Shown here: one piece after another, positions 48,697 through 61,875 of the stretch
How positions within the stretch are numbered: the stretch's first letter is position 1
How the letters are laid out: each line of letters starts with the position of its first letter
NCBI GenBank assembly: GCA_013368325.1
Contig: JAACJK010000003.1
Span: 868,001-932,000 of the forward strand
Reading direction: 5' to 3'
Source: Ephemerocybe angulata
Lineage: Eukaryota; Basidiomycota; Agaricomycetes; Agaricales; Psathyrellaceae
DNA: 64,000 bases
The notes under the pieces: model-generated
The model's input: only the letters and a program-made list of their open reading frames with translations
What the model was told of the DNA's origin: nothing
Databases searched by the model: none
Made by a program: the position numbers and the translations under genes

Positions 48697-49172
48697 CTGT
48701 CAAGTTAGAGGGGTAGAAGATAGTCAGGCTGGACTGTACACTGTACGGATACATGAACACTCAAAGTGGCCGCAAATATCTGCCTCCCATTCGACTTCGC
48801 CTTCAATCGGAATTTGCACAGAGATAGACTGGATACCAAGATGACAGACAAGATATCTCCATAAGTAGGGAAAGGTGAAGCAAGAGGGCTCTCCGATTGA
48901 ATGTCAGTTCAGCCAGCACTCGCCCGCCATGGTAGGCGTGGTCAGGTTGACGCGATCGAGACCTCAGGACGCGCGCGCGATGGCTCGGTGCCGTTAAACG
49001 TGACACAGTCACGGATGACACACACTGTGACCTGTCGTGTTGCTAGTCACGGACGCGCTCATCAAGTTGGCGTGAACCTCTTGACTCTACCGCTTCGGCC
49101 AAGGACCAGTTGTTTTCATTGGATTTTTCAGGAAACCCCACTTAATACTCTGCAATAACCTCCTCACCGCAC
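48697..49172. other. Intergenic/promoter region upstream of rad50
   Basis: No gene is supported. The missing 5' part of the pseudogene was looked for here and not found. Confidence 0.5.
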
Positions 49173-52100
49173 ATGGCGTGCTTGAACAAGCTCGCAATTC
49201 GCGGCATCCGGTCGTTCGACGACAAACAGATCTCAGTCATCGAATTCTTCTCACCTGTGACCGTCATTGTAGGCCACAACGGGAGCGGGAAGACCACCAT
49301 CATCGAGTGCCTCAAGTATGCGACTACTGGAGAGCAGCCTCCAAACACCAGGGGTGGTGCCTTTGTGCATGACCCCAAGATGGCGAATGAGAAGGAGGTG
49401 AAGGCGCAAGTCAAGCTACGATTCCAAGCTGCCAATGGGACACGAATGCTGGCCGTGCGGAATCTCAGTGTTACAGTAAAGAAGACCTCAGGCTTTACCA
49501 TGAAGACGTTGGAGAGTATTCTAGCGCTGGCAGATGGGAATGCGGACAAAGGTGGAAAGGTGAGTTATGATTCATGGGCCGGTGCCAGATCTTCGTTTGA
49601 CCTTCGTTTAGCGAGGTGCAATATCCACCAAATGTGCAGAAATGGATTCAGAGATCCCCCAGCTGCTCGGCGTCTCGAAAGCTGTCCTCGAAAACGTCAT
49701 CTTTTGCCACCAGGAAGATTCATACTGGCCTCTCGCCGAACCTTCGGTCCTCAAGAAGAAGTTCGACGACATATTCGAAGCCACACGGTTAGCACAGCTT
49801 ATGCTTGTGGCGGATTGCAGCTCTCACATCCCGAAACAGGTACACCAAGGCGTTGAACAGCATCAAAGACCTTCGTAAAGACCGTGTCGCGGAGTTGAAG
49901 GCCGAGAAGGAGCGGCTCATCGGACTCTCTCGCGAGAAACAACACCTGGACAAGCTGCTAGGGCGTATCAACGACGCCCAAACTGAGATATCTTTGAAGG
50001 AGTCAGAGTATGAAACCGCCAAAGAGGATCACGACCGCCTGGCAGAGGACAACCGCAAATTCTACGAGTTGAACAGCAAGTTCAGGGAGATATACAAAGA
50101 AGTAGAGAACCTAGAGAAGCTCAAAGCGAGATCACAACAAGACCTTGAAGACGCAAGAGTCGGCAACTTTGAAGAATTACCTGGTGGGTGATCGTTTTTG
50201 TGCCTTCTCTGAATAGTCGTGACGAGAGCTGTCCTTTAGGTACCGACGAGGAATTGGCCCTCAAGATGAGCCAGTTCAGTCAACACATCGAGGCGCAGCG
50301 ACAAGTGCTACTTCGCGAGGAGAGGAAGAAGCAGGATGCTGAGGAAGACATAACGGGGTTGCGAGACCAGCACACTGACCTACTCTCAAAGAAAGGACGA
50401 CTTTCCGCTGAAGCCGAGGTATAAATCAGCCACCTATTCGCCGCGCCCAACTGACTTTGACTTGACAGGCCCACCGGACTCGTATTTCCGACAGGGAGAA
50501 TCACATACGTGAAACTGGCAAGCAATACAACATCTCGGTGCCAGAGCAGAAGCTTGAGCGTGACGCTGTCGTCCAATTCATGTCGCAGATTGCCGATCTC
50601 CAGCGAAAGCATAAGGCTGAGTTCGAGCAGCTTCAGGTAGATAGTTTTCATCATGTATCGTTTAGCTTACTGACCTTTGAGAACAGGCAGACTTGAGTGA
50701 GAAGTCCAATGACTACTTCGCCAAGATCCGTAAGCTGGAGAACGAGTCACAGGCGTTCAAAACCCAACGTCAGACCCTTCACGGCCAAGTGGTACGTGTT
50801 GTTCTCAAAAGCAATGCACTTTGTCCTGATCACCTGTTGGTATCCATAGCAAGAGCGCAATACTTCGATACGCAACTCCGAGCGACAGCTCAATGGCCAG
50901 GCTACTTTGGAAATGACACTTGCTTCAACCAAGGAGGAGATAGAGGAGAAGAGGTCTCGTGTTGAGAAGATCAGGAGCGACATCGGAGCTGCAAAGTATG
51001 ACGAGAAGATGTTTGAGAAAACTGAACAAGCCCGCCAGCTCGAAGAAAAGCGGGACGTGCTTTTGGAGGAGAGCAGGGCATTAAGCATGCAAGCCGATTC
51101 CAGGGCTAAATTAGACCTCAAACGAGCGGAGATTAAGGCCAAAACAAGCGAAATGCAGTCTACGTTGGTCGTTTTCTTATCACTCTGACTAGCCTTGGCC
51201 GACTAAAACTTTTGCAGGCAAACAACCATCAGCTTTAAATTTGAAGAGCTCGCTCATCGGCAGCCGAACCCCGAATCTATCGAGGAAGAAATTGCGAGCC
51301 TTTTACTGTGCGCTACTCCTCAAACGAATGAGGCGAAATACTCATTTTTATGCTTCTAGCTCTAAAAAGGAGGAAGCAGAGGAAACAGACAGAGACGCTG
51401 GCGCCGCCAAGCTTGCTTATCAACAGGTGGAGAAGGGTCTTGCAGACACAAAGGCAGACATTTCATCCAAACAGAGGAGGTCTAGGGGTGGGTAAATGTT
51501 TTCTATTTCGGGAGCTCAAGGCTGAAATGAGGATAGAGCTCGAGATGGACGTCCAAAAAGGCCTCAAGGAAGGCGAAATTGAAGCAAAAACCGTTGACGC
51601 TGCGATAACTGAAACGACTGGTGAACTTGAGGAGTGCAAAAAGTGCGCGGATCCATTGGGACTCTTAGAATATAACCCAAACTGACACAAATATAGCCGA
51701 CAGAACGTTTCCGTCGGTTCTTCGGGCGTATTTACCACCATTCTGAAGACTGGAAGGCAGAAGAAGATCTGCCTTGCTTGTAATCGGGGCCTCGAGGATG
51801 ATCAATTGGAGAAATTTGAGAGCCACGTACGTCCGCTGATTTTTGAAGTCTAGCTGTATCTGACATTGCTGACCTATCCCCGCGCTTAGGTGCGAGATCT
51901 CATGAGGAAGTCGTCTAAGGAAGATCCGGACCAGCTGAAAGCCGATATGATGGGGTGGCAGGAGCAGCTTGACAGGTACAACAAGCTCAAGGAGAAGGAG
52001 AAAGAGCGTGCCAAGATCGTAGACGAAGAGCTTCCTGCCCTCAAAGCCCAGCTCGCCGAACTTGAGGCCTCCCGTCCCGATATTGTTTCCAAAGCAGACA

Positions 52101-54243
52101 TGGTGAGTTGCTGAGCTTAGTTAGGCGGCATCGGGTTTGATTCTTGACCTTGTTATTATGTCTAGCTTTCCGACAAATTGGAAGACCTTAAGCAGCATAT
52201 CACATCTATCAATGACTTGAGGATGCAGGCAACGACCATTGCACGCCTCCAAAGGGAGATCGAGAAGACCCAGAGTGAAGTTGGGGATATCGAGACGGAC
52301 CTGTCTATGACGGGCAGCACGAAGACCGTTGATGACGTTCAGAACGAATTGAACGAGATAACAGCGGAATTGTGAGTTTCTCTTGCTGTCTAGCGCCCCA
52401 GATATTGAAGAAGTACTAGGCGAGCCATTGAAAAGGATAAGCAGAATCTCAGCAGCGAGAAAGAGCGCCAGCAGAATGCTCTGCGAACGTTCGAGTCGAA
52501 GTGGCATCAACTTGAGTTAGAAGAGCAGAAGGCACTGAACAAATTGTCGGAACTCCGAGCGCTGGCAGAACGAGTGGAGCAAATGAAGAAAGACCTCGTA
52601 GAGTTCCAGGCGCAAATCAAGGTGGGTTAAATCTCTCGGTCGTCGTTCAAGATTCGCAGAGGCTGATTTGCAACAGGACTTGGACGGGAAGATCACGGAT
52701 GCTGAGGCTCCCATCTTGAAACTGGAAGAAGAGCAGAAGCAGATGCAGGAGAGCTACAGCGCGAAGATCAGTCTATCGCAGACACGTCTTCAGGACCTTA
52801 ACATGAACCACGATCGGATTATTGCCGTGAACAAGACCATCGAGAGGTAAGTGTATACCAATACCGAGTTGAAGAATCTTTCTGACTTGAACTTAGATAT
52901 GTGAAGGACCGGAAAGCACGGGAGCTAGACGAATGTATGCTGAAGATTGAAGAGTGCGAAGGGGACTTGAAGGCTGCAGAAAACAAACTCGAGGCATGCA
53001 GAGAGTCCATTAAGACGATTGAACGGGAGATCAGCGAAGCTGGGGCCTCAAACACCAATCTTCGAGAGAATATTCGCGTCAGGAAGCTCCAAAAGGACAT
53101 TTTGGGTATTCAGAATAAGATTGACCAACTCGATGTGGAGGAAGCGGCCAAGGCACGGAGGACCTTCGATGCGCAGTGGAACAAGAGAAAGGAGGAGGAA
53201 AATCAGCTTAACACGTCGGTGAGTCGCACCGCAAACCTTGATGTATCCGGGTATGGACTCATCATGGTGCCTCCCCGAAGTACAACCACTTGGCTGGCGA
53301 GCTCAGCTCGCTGAGGGCACAGCTAGAATCCTTGAAGGGTGATATGAAGGAGTTCAAGAACACCAATAAGAAATATACCGAGCAGCTGGTGAAAGTCAAG
53401 ATTTCCGATATGGCGAATAACGATCTCGAGAAATATGCAAAGGCACTCGATAAGTATGTCCTAGAGTCACGATTTTGCCATCAGTTTTGCTGACCCTTTT
53501 GCAGCGCGATCATGAAGTACCACGGCTTGAAGATGGAAGAGGTTAACGACATAATGAAGCAGCTTTGGAACACGACGTACCAGGGAACAGGTTCGTCTAC
53601 TTTTTCTGTGGACGAAACGACCAATTCAGAACTCTCCTAGACATCGACGGGATCAAGATTAGGTCTGATGTTGAAGGCGGCGCTACTAAACGCTCATACA
53701 ACTATCGAGTACGTGAAGGATATGTCTACAGTCACTGTTTCCTGCTTGCGAAGCTGATGCTGGTATCAGGTCGTCATGACCAAAGATCAAGTCGAGATGG
53801 ATATGCGTGGTCGATGTTCCGCTGGCCAGAAGATGTTGGCATCTATCATCATTCGACTGGCACTGTCAGAGTCCTTCGGGCAGAATTGTGGTATTCTCGC
53901 CTTGGATGAGCCGACGAATGCGCTTGATACGGAAAACATTGACGCACTGGCAGCCAGTCTTGTTGAGTAAGTATCCCATCCTTTTCACTCTAACAGGCCT
54001 TCTGATGACATTTTTCGGTAAATAGAATCATCGAGAGCCGGAAAGAGCACAACTTCCAACTCATCGTTATCACGCACGACGAGAACTTCCTTCGCAAACT
54101 GGGACAATCGAATGTTATGGAGTACTATTGGTGCGTTCGCTCAATGGACAGATAGCTAATGATGAGATTGTTGATTTCCGTTTAGGCGAGTCGCGCGAGA
54201 CTCACGACAGAAGTCGGTTATTGAGCGAGAGCGGTTTAGGTAG
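49173..54243 (+). CDS. rad50: DNA double-strand break repair ATPase RAD50
   Basis: ATG 49173 opens [20 protein letters not shown]. Walker A is [10 protein letters not shown]; the Q-loop region reads [19 protein letters not shown]. Two long coiled-coil arms flank the zinc hook C-L-A-C at 51770-51781 (context [11 protein letters not shown]). The C-terminal half-ATPase shows the signature [20 protein letters not shown], Walker [14 protein letters not shown] and the H-loop [10 protein letters not shown], ending [12 protein letters not shown]. About 20 introns give roughly 1,290 residues, the usual RAD50 length. It is the SMC-like subunit of the MRN/MRX complex, which tethers and resects DNA ends and serves telomeres and meiosis. 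The junction around 51480-51530 (coil before the hook) can be read through with a 52-bp intron whose splice sites are weak. Confidence 0.95.
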
Positions 54244-55017
54244 AGCGCCCTGTTTCTACTTATGTGTGGTCGGTTTTTGCCCTTCGTATCCCATTCATCT
54301 TCCTTTTCTCGGATTCAAGTTCACTCCTCGTTCTTAATGATTAGGTACCTGAATTCCCTCTTATGTGCTTAACCTGCTTAATCGTGGCCCTGTCTTAATC
54401 GTCGTCGGCTCCATGTTTGTCCGTGGATTCTGGGATACATCTCCGTCGTCGCGTGGCGCCTGCCGCCCTGGAGTTGGCCCGTTTACTGCAAATCGCGCGC
54501 CGATCAATCCTAGTCCTTTATATGATGTTTGACCCCCAGGCTGAGGGCGCCCGGTGTTCTCCTGGGCTTGCCGGGGTTTGGCAACTATCGAGTAGTAATA
54601 GCGATTCGCAAACGCAGCCTCTCACCCACCGACATATAACTTACCGCTGAAGCACCCTGAGCTAAGAACTTCTTGACTATCCTTCTGAATCACTAACTGA
54701 CACGAGCAACGCCAGAATCGAGACTAATATCATGCTGTCATACTGACTGTATTGAACTCGGCTTCGCGCCTTCGATGGAAGTTGGTATTCTTCATAACAT
54801 TTGACTCTTTTCATTGTCATGTTTTCCTCTGAGAGACTGGAAGCTCGAAAATAACCTTCTGTAGTAAGAACAAAAGGTCGGAAATAGTCTTCGGTGAGTT
54901 AAGTGGCAGCGAACCGGCGCTAATTAGACAGGTATTTCCACATCCGAGCCATATATAAAACGCGCACCGGCACCCTGTGCACCACTCAGCGCTCCCAAGT
55001 ATCCCACAACTCGAATA
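54244..55017. other. Intergenic region
   Basis: No gene was seen. A TATA-like motif (atatataaa, about 54950-54960) lies about 60 bp upstream of the next start codon. Confidence 0.5.
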
Positions 55018-56496
55018 ATGACCATCGAGCCCCCGCCCCGTCCGTCAGCATGGCTGCTCGGCCTGCTTAATGACGAGAAACCACCGTTCCTCCCCGCTAA
55101 TGCAGAACGCGTAACAGGCTCCAAGGTAGCTCTCGAGACTCCCGAACTCACGCCGACTACATCACCCCCACACCACACGGCACCGGAAAGGCAGGCTTCC
55201 AGCAGTACCAAGCGTAAGCTGTCTTCGCGCTCGTCCTCCCCTCTGCCAGATGAGGTTGGAGACGTCCGAGGTGCGAAGAGGAGGAAGCTACCGTATGTCG
55301 CCGGACCCCAAGCAAACTCGCTGAGCGAGCCCGTGGTGAAAATGGAGAGCGAAGACGTCGCCCTGGGTGAAATATCAGTACCATCTCTCGAGTCAAAGTC
55401 TGACCAGGAGCTCACGGGCGCCCCGCCGAAGACCCTCTTGGAAAAGATGACGACGGCGGCGGCAGATTGCAAACCCATTGTCACAGTCAGGAGGGAATCC
55501 AGTGTTCCCATTATCGAAGTCCTTTCGAGCGATGAGGAGGACGACGAAGAGGAGGATGGGAACATTTCATCATCATCCTTTGAATCTGACCTAGCTCCGG
55601 ACCCGAGCGAGGGAGGATCCTTCGTTTCGGGTGGCACAGAAGTCAAAAGCGGGGTTGAGAGAGGATTCGATGAACAGAGCGAGGATTCTGAAGAAGAAGG
55701 GGAAGAGGTTGGATATTGTAACCGGCAGGATTTGAGGGACGAAAAAGGACGTTCCACAACAAATGGAAAGCAAACGGGTCAATCACACGTATGCGTCACA
55801 AGCGGTATATTCACGAAGGAGAGCCAGCCTCGGTGTGTTTGTGGGCGATTTATATCACCGAAGGACAATCAGGGGTGGAGAATTATCGAGAGGGCGAGTC
55901 ATCCTAGACCTCTCGTCGAAGCCAAACCCGTGCCTGCCCCTCCCACCATTGAACCTGCTCCCAGGAAAGCTGATGCTGCGATGCAGACAGCTCATGCTTC
56001 AAAAGAAAATAGGATGGTTCAGACGGATCCCATCGAATGGATGCAGGGTAGTCCCGAGGCAGTCAGGGCGCCTATTGTCCCTGTCCAACGGATGGTTAGG
56101 TTTGTGTCGGAGGACAGGGATACCTTACGATTCAAATGTCAGTGTCCTTAGCCCTGCTCTGCTGTAATATGCGCACTGACCTATCTACTCCCTTACGCAG
56201 TGACAGAAGAAAGAATTGCAGCCTGGACCCAGTACAGAGAAGCTGAGGCAGAGGTCGCGATCATCGGTGCGTTCGGCGCTTCCCTTTCTTTCGTATTCAA
56301 CTCAATCCATGCAACGCTGACATTCCGCGTTCGATGGCCTATATCGGGGCCCATAGTCAAAAATTACCTCGCATTGCAGAAAGAGTTGTCAAAATCCCGA
56401 GCCGCATGTCGAGAAAGGGACAACGTCATCGCGCAGCTCCGGCGCTTAAGGAAAGGCACAAATTTTGGGACGATCGACTTGACATACATGGACTGA
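55018..56496 (+). CDS. Hypothetical nuclear-type protein: disordered acidic region plus C-terminal coiled coil
   Basis: ATG 55018 (MTIEPPPRPSAWLLGLLNDE). Exon 1 encodes a Ser/Pro/Glu-rich, probably disordered region with an NLS-like KRRKLPYV, the SUMO-interaction-like VPIIEVLSSDEEDDEEED and a short Cys pair (RCVCGRF). Introns at 56130-56208 and about 56264-56356 join FKLTEERIAAWTQYREAEAE to the VKNYLALQKELSKSRAACRE coiled coil, ending GTIDLTYMD. The first four residues of PIIEVLSSDEE followed by acid are a textbook hydrophobic-acidic SIM shape. No known family was recognised. Confidence 0.65.
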
Positions 56497-56837
56497 AGGT
56501 AGATGGGTGGGATGGAATCGGATGATTTGCTAAATGCCTGTTTGGCAGACTGCGATTTCCAGCATTCTCGTTGTACCAGTCCCATAAATACGAGACTCAT
56601 CAGATTGGGTCGACTACTTGGCGGATGGAGTTCACAACAGTTTCTTGACCCCTTATGTACATGGCCTCCGAGTCTTCCATTCTCCTGAGCTATGTCAAAA
56701 TTGCTAGATGTCCTGTGGGCGATAGTGGGTCCAAAGTGCATGTGTCACAAATATCCGAGATTGAGCCAAGCGAGGCCAAGCGATGTCGAAACGTAAAAAG
56801 CGCCCGCGACGCGTCTTTCTCATTACCATCGACCTCC
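56497..56837. other. Short intergenic region
   Basis: The frame of the downstream SET gene is open from 56655, but the translation before 56838 shows no family resemblance. I treat it as 5' leader. Confidence 0.45.
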
Positions 56838-58434
56838 ATGCAAGACCTCCGTTCAACAATGCAATCATCGGACTGGATACCCTCCTCATCCTTGGTAGAA
56901 CTACACCCCGACCCCACGAAAAGGAACAAAGCTATCGCACGGCGCAACATCCCAGTCGGCTCGACCGTTTTGTCCACACCCGCATTCGCCACAGCGCTCC
57001 TCGACAGCGAGAAGGGCCATCGCTGCGACCACTGCCTCCGCGAGCAGCCCTCGCTCAAGAAGTGCTCCGGCTGCGGGAACTACTGGTACTGCGACGCGAA
57101 ATGTGCGAGTTCCTGGCCCCATACCTCGAGCCCATCTTCCGGCAAGGCTTGACGATCGCACCTAGGTCAGAACCTCCACTGGCAGACCAACCACAAGCGC
57201 CTTTGCAAGCGGATCGGCCAGTTCGAGAACTCCGTCACGTTCCAGCAGCTCGAGAAACACGAGCGGATGGATTCGCTCCTCCTCTCGCACCTTCTCGCGC
57301 AGCTGTCGACGCTCAATGAACCTTATTCGCCCCGGGAGTCGAGGGAGCTGGAGGTTGCGCTTGAGCTTCTGCCTGGGCCGGCTTCGAATGTCTCTGCACC
57401 CCCGGTGTGCCCGATTAAGCCCGCACCGCCGTCGCAGAGGCTCGTGGAGGACCTGTTCGCTCGGTTCGGGAACAACAACTTTACGATCCATTCGCATCTC
57501 AACTCGATCGCGCATGGGGTGTTCCCGGTCGCGAGCAGGCTGTTCAATCATTCTTGCGTGCCCAACGCTGTGGCGAAGTACGTGTTTTCCGCTGGGAATA
57601 CGGTGACAATGGAGGTTGTGTCATTGCGGGATATCGCCGTCGGCGAGGAGGTCTGCATCCATCTACGTTAGCTTGCAGAAGTAAGAGACCGGGCATTTTT
57701 CGCTGACGTTCTTGACACAGATATGTATCCCCTACATCGATCCGGCGTTGATGCAGACGCGTCATCAAGTCTTTCAGATAACCTATGGCTTCGTCTGCGA
57801 TTGTCCCGCCTGCGCCTTCCTAAGCAAGATTGGCACCTCCGTGCCCGAACCGCCGGAAGACGCGACGGAGCTCGCGCACCTCGGCGCTAAGCTCAGAGAT
57901 TTTGTCGGAGTCGATGAATACCTTAAAGGCGCTCCAGTTGTCGCCGCCGATTCCCAGCCGAGGAGCTTGGACGACCTGCCACCAGCGTTGTATTGTGTGC
58001 TGCACGAGTCGTACATGAGCACCCTGTCGGAGGCGTTCAGCAGGGCGTCGCATGAGGGCGACTATGCCCAGGCAGCCGAAAGCGGGGTGACGTTGCTCGC
58101 GCTGTACTTGCTCGTTTATCCAAAGAACTATCCGCAGATAGGTACGTCATACCTTCAACTACGTAGGGCGAGCGAGGACGCTAACGATAGACGGACGTAT
58201 TCGTGCCAATCTAATGAAGGGATGCACCTCTTGGAGATGGCGAAGACGCAGTGGAACCATTCCTTCGTCGCACTAAACCCCGCAGGGGAGGACAAGGACA
58301 TCGCGAAGAATATCGTGTTCCAGCTTCTGGATCTCGCGAAAAGCGTGCTCCGGGTCTTGGGGACGGAAGGAGACTCGGAAACAGGGCCTTTCAGAGAGAT
58401 TGAGGTGCTAGAAGATATAGCGCGGAACGCGTGA
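56838..58434 (+). CDS. SET and MYND domain protein (SMYD-like)
   Basis: Start at ATG 56838 (MQDLRSTMQSSDWIPSSSLV). SET-N reads NKAIARRNIPVGSTVL. The MYND finger follows: CDHCLREQPSLKKCSGCGNY, WYCDAKC and QNLHWQTNHKRLC, assembled across an intron (57105-57164). The SET core holds IAHGVFPVASRLFNHSCVPN, with the NHSC motif that forms the active-site knot, and ITYGFVCDCPAC, the post-SET zinc site. 'GEEICIPYID' is built by the intron ending at 57720. A TPR-like C-terminal region ends EVLEDIARNA. About 470 residues, as in SMYD proteins. It is probably a lysine methyltransferase; histone or other protein substrate unknown. The Cys/His ligands of both zinc sites look intact. Confidence 0.88.
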
Positions 58435-59129
58435 AAATAATAGGGTTAGGCTCTTGGGCTGTACAATCCACTTGGACTTTGGAATCTTCCTTTGATAGTA
58501 TTGACGCTGATAAGTTGGTACCTGTCTTCTATGCCTTGAGGTAAACGCCGCATCTCAGCGCAGAAATCTGCCCCAGTGTAAAATTCGTTCTTCCAGACAC
58601 GCCTACGACTGAACCTGGGCATCCGACCGAACCCCATTTTTCGCGCGAGAAAAAAAGAGCTCACAAAGAAGATCGAGAAATACGGACGCCCCCTTCTCAA
58701 CGTTTCTTCCAAAGGATACTCAAACTCGAGACTCCCCAGCTCTACCCTCGTGTTCGCTGCTATTCGCTTCCTTCGCAGAGTGCCCGCCATGTGCGCGAAG
58801 GACGCGCCTCGTTTCGGTACCCTTTTCGCCGCGCACCTGCCATATGGGGCCGGACACCTTCTCCCGCCACCGCGTTTAGGAGACCCGCTATCCCGATTGG
58901 GCCGCGAGGGTAATAATGAGCTTTTTCGAATTGAATTTTCGTTGAAGGCACGGGCTTCCTGAATATTTGAATCCGAGGGCCTCTTCCAACTTGTAAAGCC
59001 GATGGGGATTTTTTTTACATACTTACATACGAGGTATAATACGTCGTAAGAAATCGATTCTTTCTACCCTCCTTCCTGCGACCCCACCGCCCCGCGATAC
59101 CCAACTCTCCTTGAGTGTACAACTGCGTT
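58435..59129. other. Intergenic/promoter region
   Basis: No gene. The stretch before 59130 is CCT-rich and looks like a 5' leader. Confidence 0.5.
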
Positions 59130-61875
59130 ATGCCGTTCAGCATTAACATCCCGCCCCTCGTGCGGCGCCCGCGCTCGGCCTCGCAACCCCACTCCTTCCG
59201 CCGCCTGCGCTCGTTCTATCTCTCGCCCTCCGCCACGACGCAGCACCCAACCGAGTTCAGCGACCTCGCCACGCTCTCGCCCATATCCGGTGCCACCACG
59301 TCCGCGCCCAATACACCTCTCTCGGCGGCCTTCACCCAGGGGGGCCCTTCGAGTTCTTACCACAGGAGTCCACAGTCGCACTCTACTACGAGTGTGCATG
59401 CGCCGGCGGCGGCGACCGCGGATAGTTGTTCTGAGCGCACGTTGACGCGCGAGGGGCCTGTGTGCAATGGCGACGTGCAGGGCAAGTGGTCGCCGCCGGG
59501 CGCTTATGGTTCCCTGAGCCGCGTGTATGGGGCGAAGCGCCCGAGGCGGATGAGGGGGACGACGGTGATGCTCTGCGTCGCTGTGCTTTCGGTGTTTCTG
59601 GTTATGTGTATCTCTTTGACTTTCATCGGTGCGGATGCGGGGGAGGGCGCGTTTAAGAGGGTGTTGGATGGTGTGGCTGCGAATGATCCTGGGGTGCGTT
59701 ACATACTGCCTTGAATGGGCCAGGTTTATTGGATCGTTGAGACTGATTTTTGGCGCTTGTGTGTAGATCGTTTTGGTTGGGGAGAGCGTTGATGTCGATA
59801 TCGACGAGCCGAGTGTGGATATTCGGTGGTCGATCTTGGCGTGTGGGGAGGGCCTTGTGCTTCCCCAGTCGGGAGGCGCGCTCGGGAGCGTTGCGTGTGG
59901 CCTGCCCGTCGAAGGGCTAGATATTTATATAGACAGGTAAGTCTGCTTTTTTCATCCCGCATGGAGCGAGAACTCATGATAGTGTGTCTGACAGTCAAGA
60001 CACCCCGGTGGCGACGTACGACCCGAGTCTCATTCCCTATCACCGTACAACGGGCCACAGATCCAAGTACGCACAAGACGACTTGCATCTCTCCCACTCA
60101 AATATCCTGACCAATCTTTTAGAATCGAATCCCTGCTTAAATTCACAACGACCCATCCCCTCAACGTGCGCAAAGCGCGGCTGTACCCCTTCGACACGTA
60201 CACCCTCGCCTCGAGCTTCCGCGCCACGCGCTCCGCCTCCGCAGCGACACAGAGGAGCGACTCGCTCGCGGGGGCGCTGAACCAGACCGTAGCTGGAACG
60301 CCTGTGCGCATCGTCAGAATCGTGACGGTGGGGATTACGACGAACTTTGATGTTGAGGCGGTGGATGAGGAGAGTTATGTGGATTTAGGGATGGGCGGAG
60401 CGTCCAGCTCAGTTATCCCAACCAGTTCCACTACCACCTCTGCTGCAATCACGTCCATGTCCACCTCAACCTCTTCGACCTCCTCTCCCATGTCGACAGC
60501 TACAAACACCACAGCCCTTACAACTCCACCCCACCGCCGCCGCGAAGACCCCACCCGTCTCACAATCGACACGGACACGGTGCCTCCGACCCCAGGCGCA
60601 CTCCCAAGCCGCGACCTCACCCTCTCCACCACGCGCCCGCCCTCCGCGCAGATGTTCGTCCTCCTCCTCTTCACCACCAGCTGGCTCCTCGCGCACCTCA
60701 GCATCGCGCTCGCCGTCGTCGCGCGGCGCAGCGCCAACCCAAGTCTCCTCTCCCCTTCATCGGCGTCACTGGGAGGGACCCGACAATACTGGCAGCTCGC
60801 CGTGCACGTAGGGGCGCTAGCCTCCATCGTCATCCTACGGCGCGGAATGCCAGACGGCCCAGGCCTCGACGGCGTGCTCCTAGACTGCATCGGCTTCTTC
60901 CCCCAACTCAGCATCCTAGGCCTGTGCATCGCGACTTCCCTCCTCCGGCTCGCAGCCGCGGACCTCGATGCTGCCAACACGCCAAACCTAACGGGGGACT
61001 CGGTGCACTCGGCATTGGGCATCATGCGCGATGGGTGGGGGGACTACGCCGTCGATATGGAGTCGGGTCTGAGTTCCCCGGAGGAGGTGGGGAGGGGGCA
61101 GCATGCGCATTGTTGTCGTGCGTCTATAATTTCGAGTTTTCCGCAGCCGCCGTCGGGTACGCCCTTCCCTGCGGGTGGGGGTACGGGTACAGGTGGGCCG
61201 ACGCGCTCCCCAGGCAGTGGCGAGCAAGAGTTTACATTTACAAGACATGCGCGGAGTCAGCATCATCATCATCACGCGTGTACGCTCTCCAGCTCGTCCG
61301 CCGGCGCCGACCTCGGGTCGCACACCATGCATCACCGTCCTCCGACTCAACATCGGTGGAACGTCAGTACCAGTAGGGGTCGGAGTCGAAGTGGGCCCCC
61401 TGCGAGTCCCACCAGCCCGACTTGGACGAGTGGGACGGGTTGTTGGCCCACAGGCGGGCAGGGGGGCGGGTTTTTGAGTCCGCAGAGCCCGACGCAGAGT
61501 CCGACGAGTGGGGTGTTTCCCCCAGTGCAGAGTCCGCCGGTGCAGAGTCCGACGGGGGGTGGGAGTCTGAGTCCGCAGAGGGGGTTTGGGTTTGCGGCGG
61601 CGTTTTTTGGGGGGCCGCCTGCTCGGGGGATGTTTGGTGCGCCAGCGAGGAGGGGTGACTCTGGGGATTTGAAGCGGGGTGGGGAGAAGAGTGCGGAGAA
61701 GAAAAAGAAGAATGGGAGCACGGGGTCAGGGTCGAGTGGGAAGAGTGAGGCTCAGTATGCGGGGTGGGGGAGGGGTGTGGATGTGGAGTTGGCGTTGAGG
61801 AGGAAGGGGAGTGCCAGGCGGGCGGAGGAGGGAGAGGGGGAGGTTTCGAGGTGGAGTGATCATGAGGATGAGTGA
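59130..61875 (+). CDS. DUF4436-type multi-pass membrane protein with Ser/Thr/Pro-rich insert and tail
   Basis: ATG 59130 (MPFSINIPPLVRRPRSASQP) starts a basic, Ser-rich cytosolic part. One membrane helix follows (VMLCVAVLSVFLVMCISLTF), then a luminal/extracellular region: IVLVGESVDVDIDEPSVDIR, WSILACGEGLVLP, ESLLKFTTTHPLNVRKARLY, PFDTYTLASSFRA. A Ser/Thr run comes next, and three or more membrane helices (FVLLLFTTSWLLAHLSIALA, YWQLAVHVGALASIVILRRG, LLDCIGFFPQLSILGLCIAT). The order 'TM - beta region with YPFDxY - three TM' fits the DUF4436 family. The tail after 61050 is low-complexity, with QSP(T/V) repeats and Lys/Glu at the end. Three introns lie near 59696-59766, 59939-59995 and 60066-60120. 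Function unknown. Confidence 0.78.
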
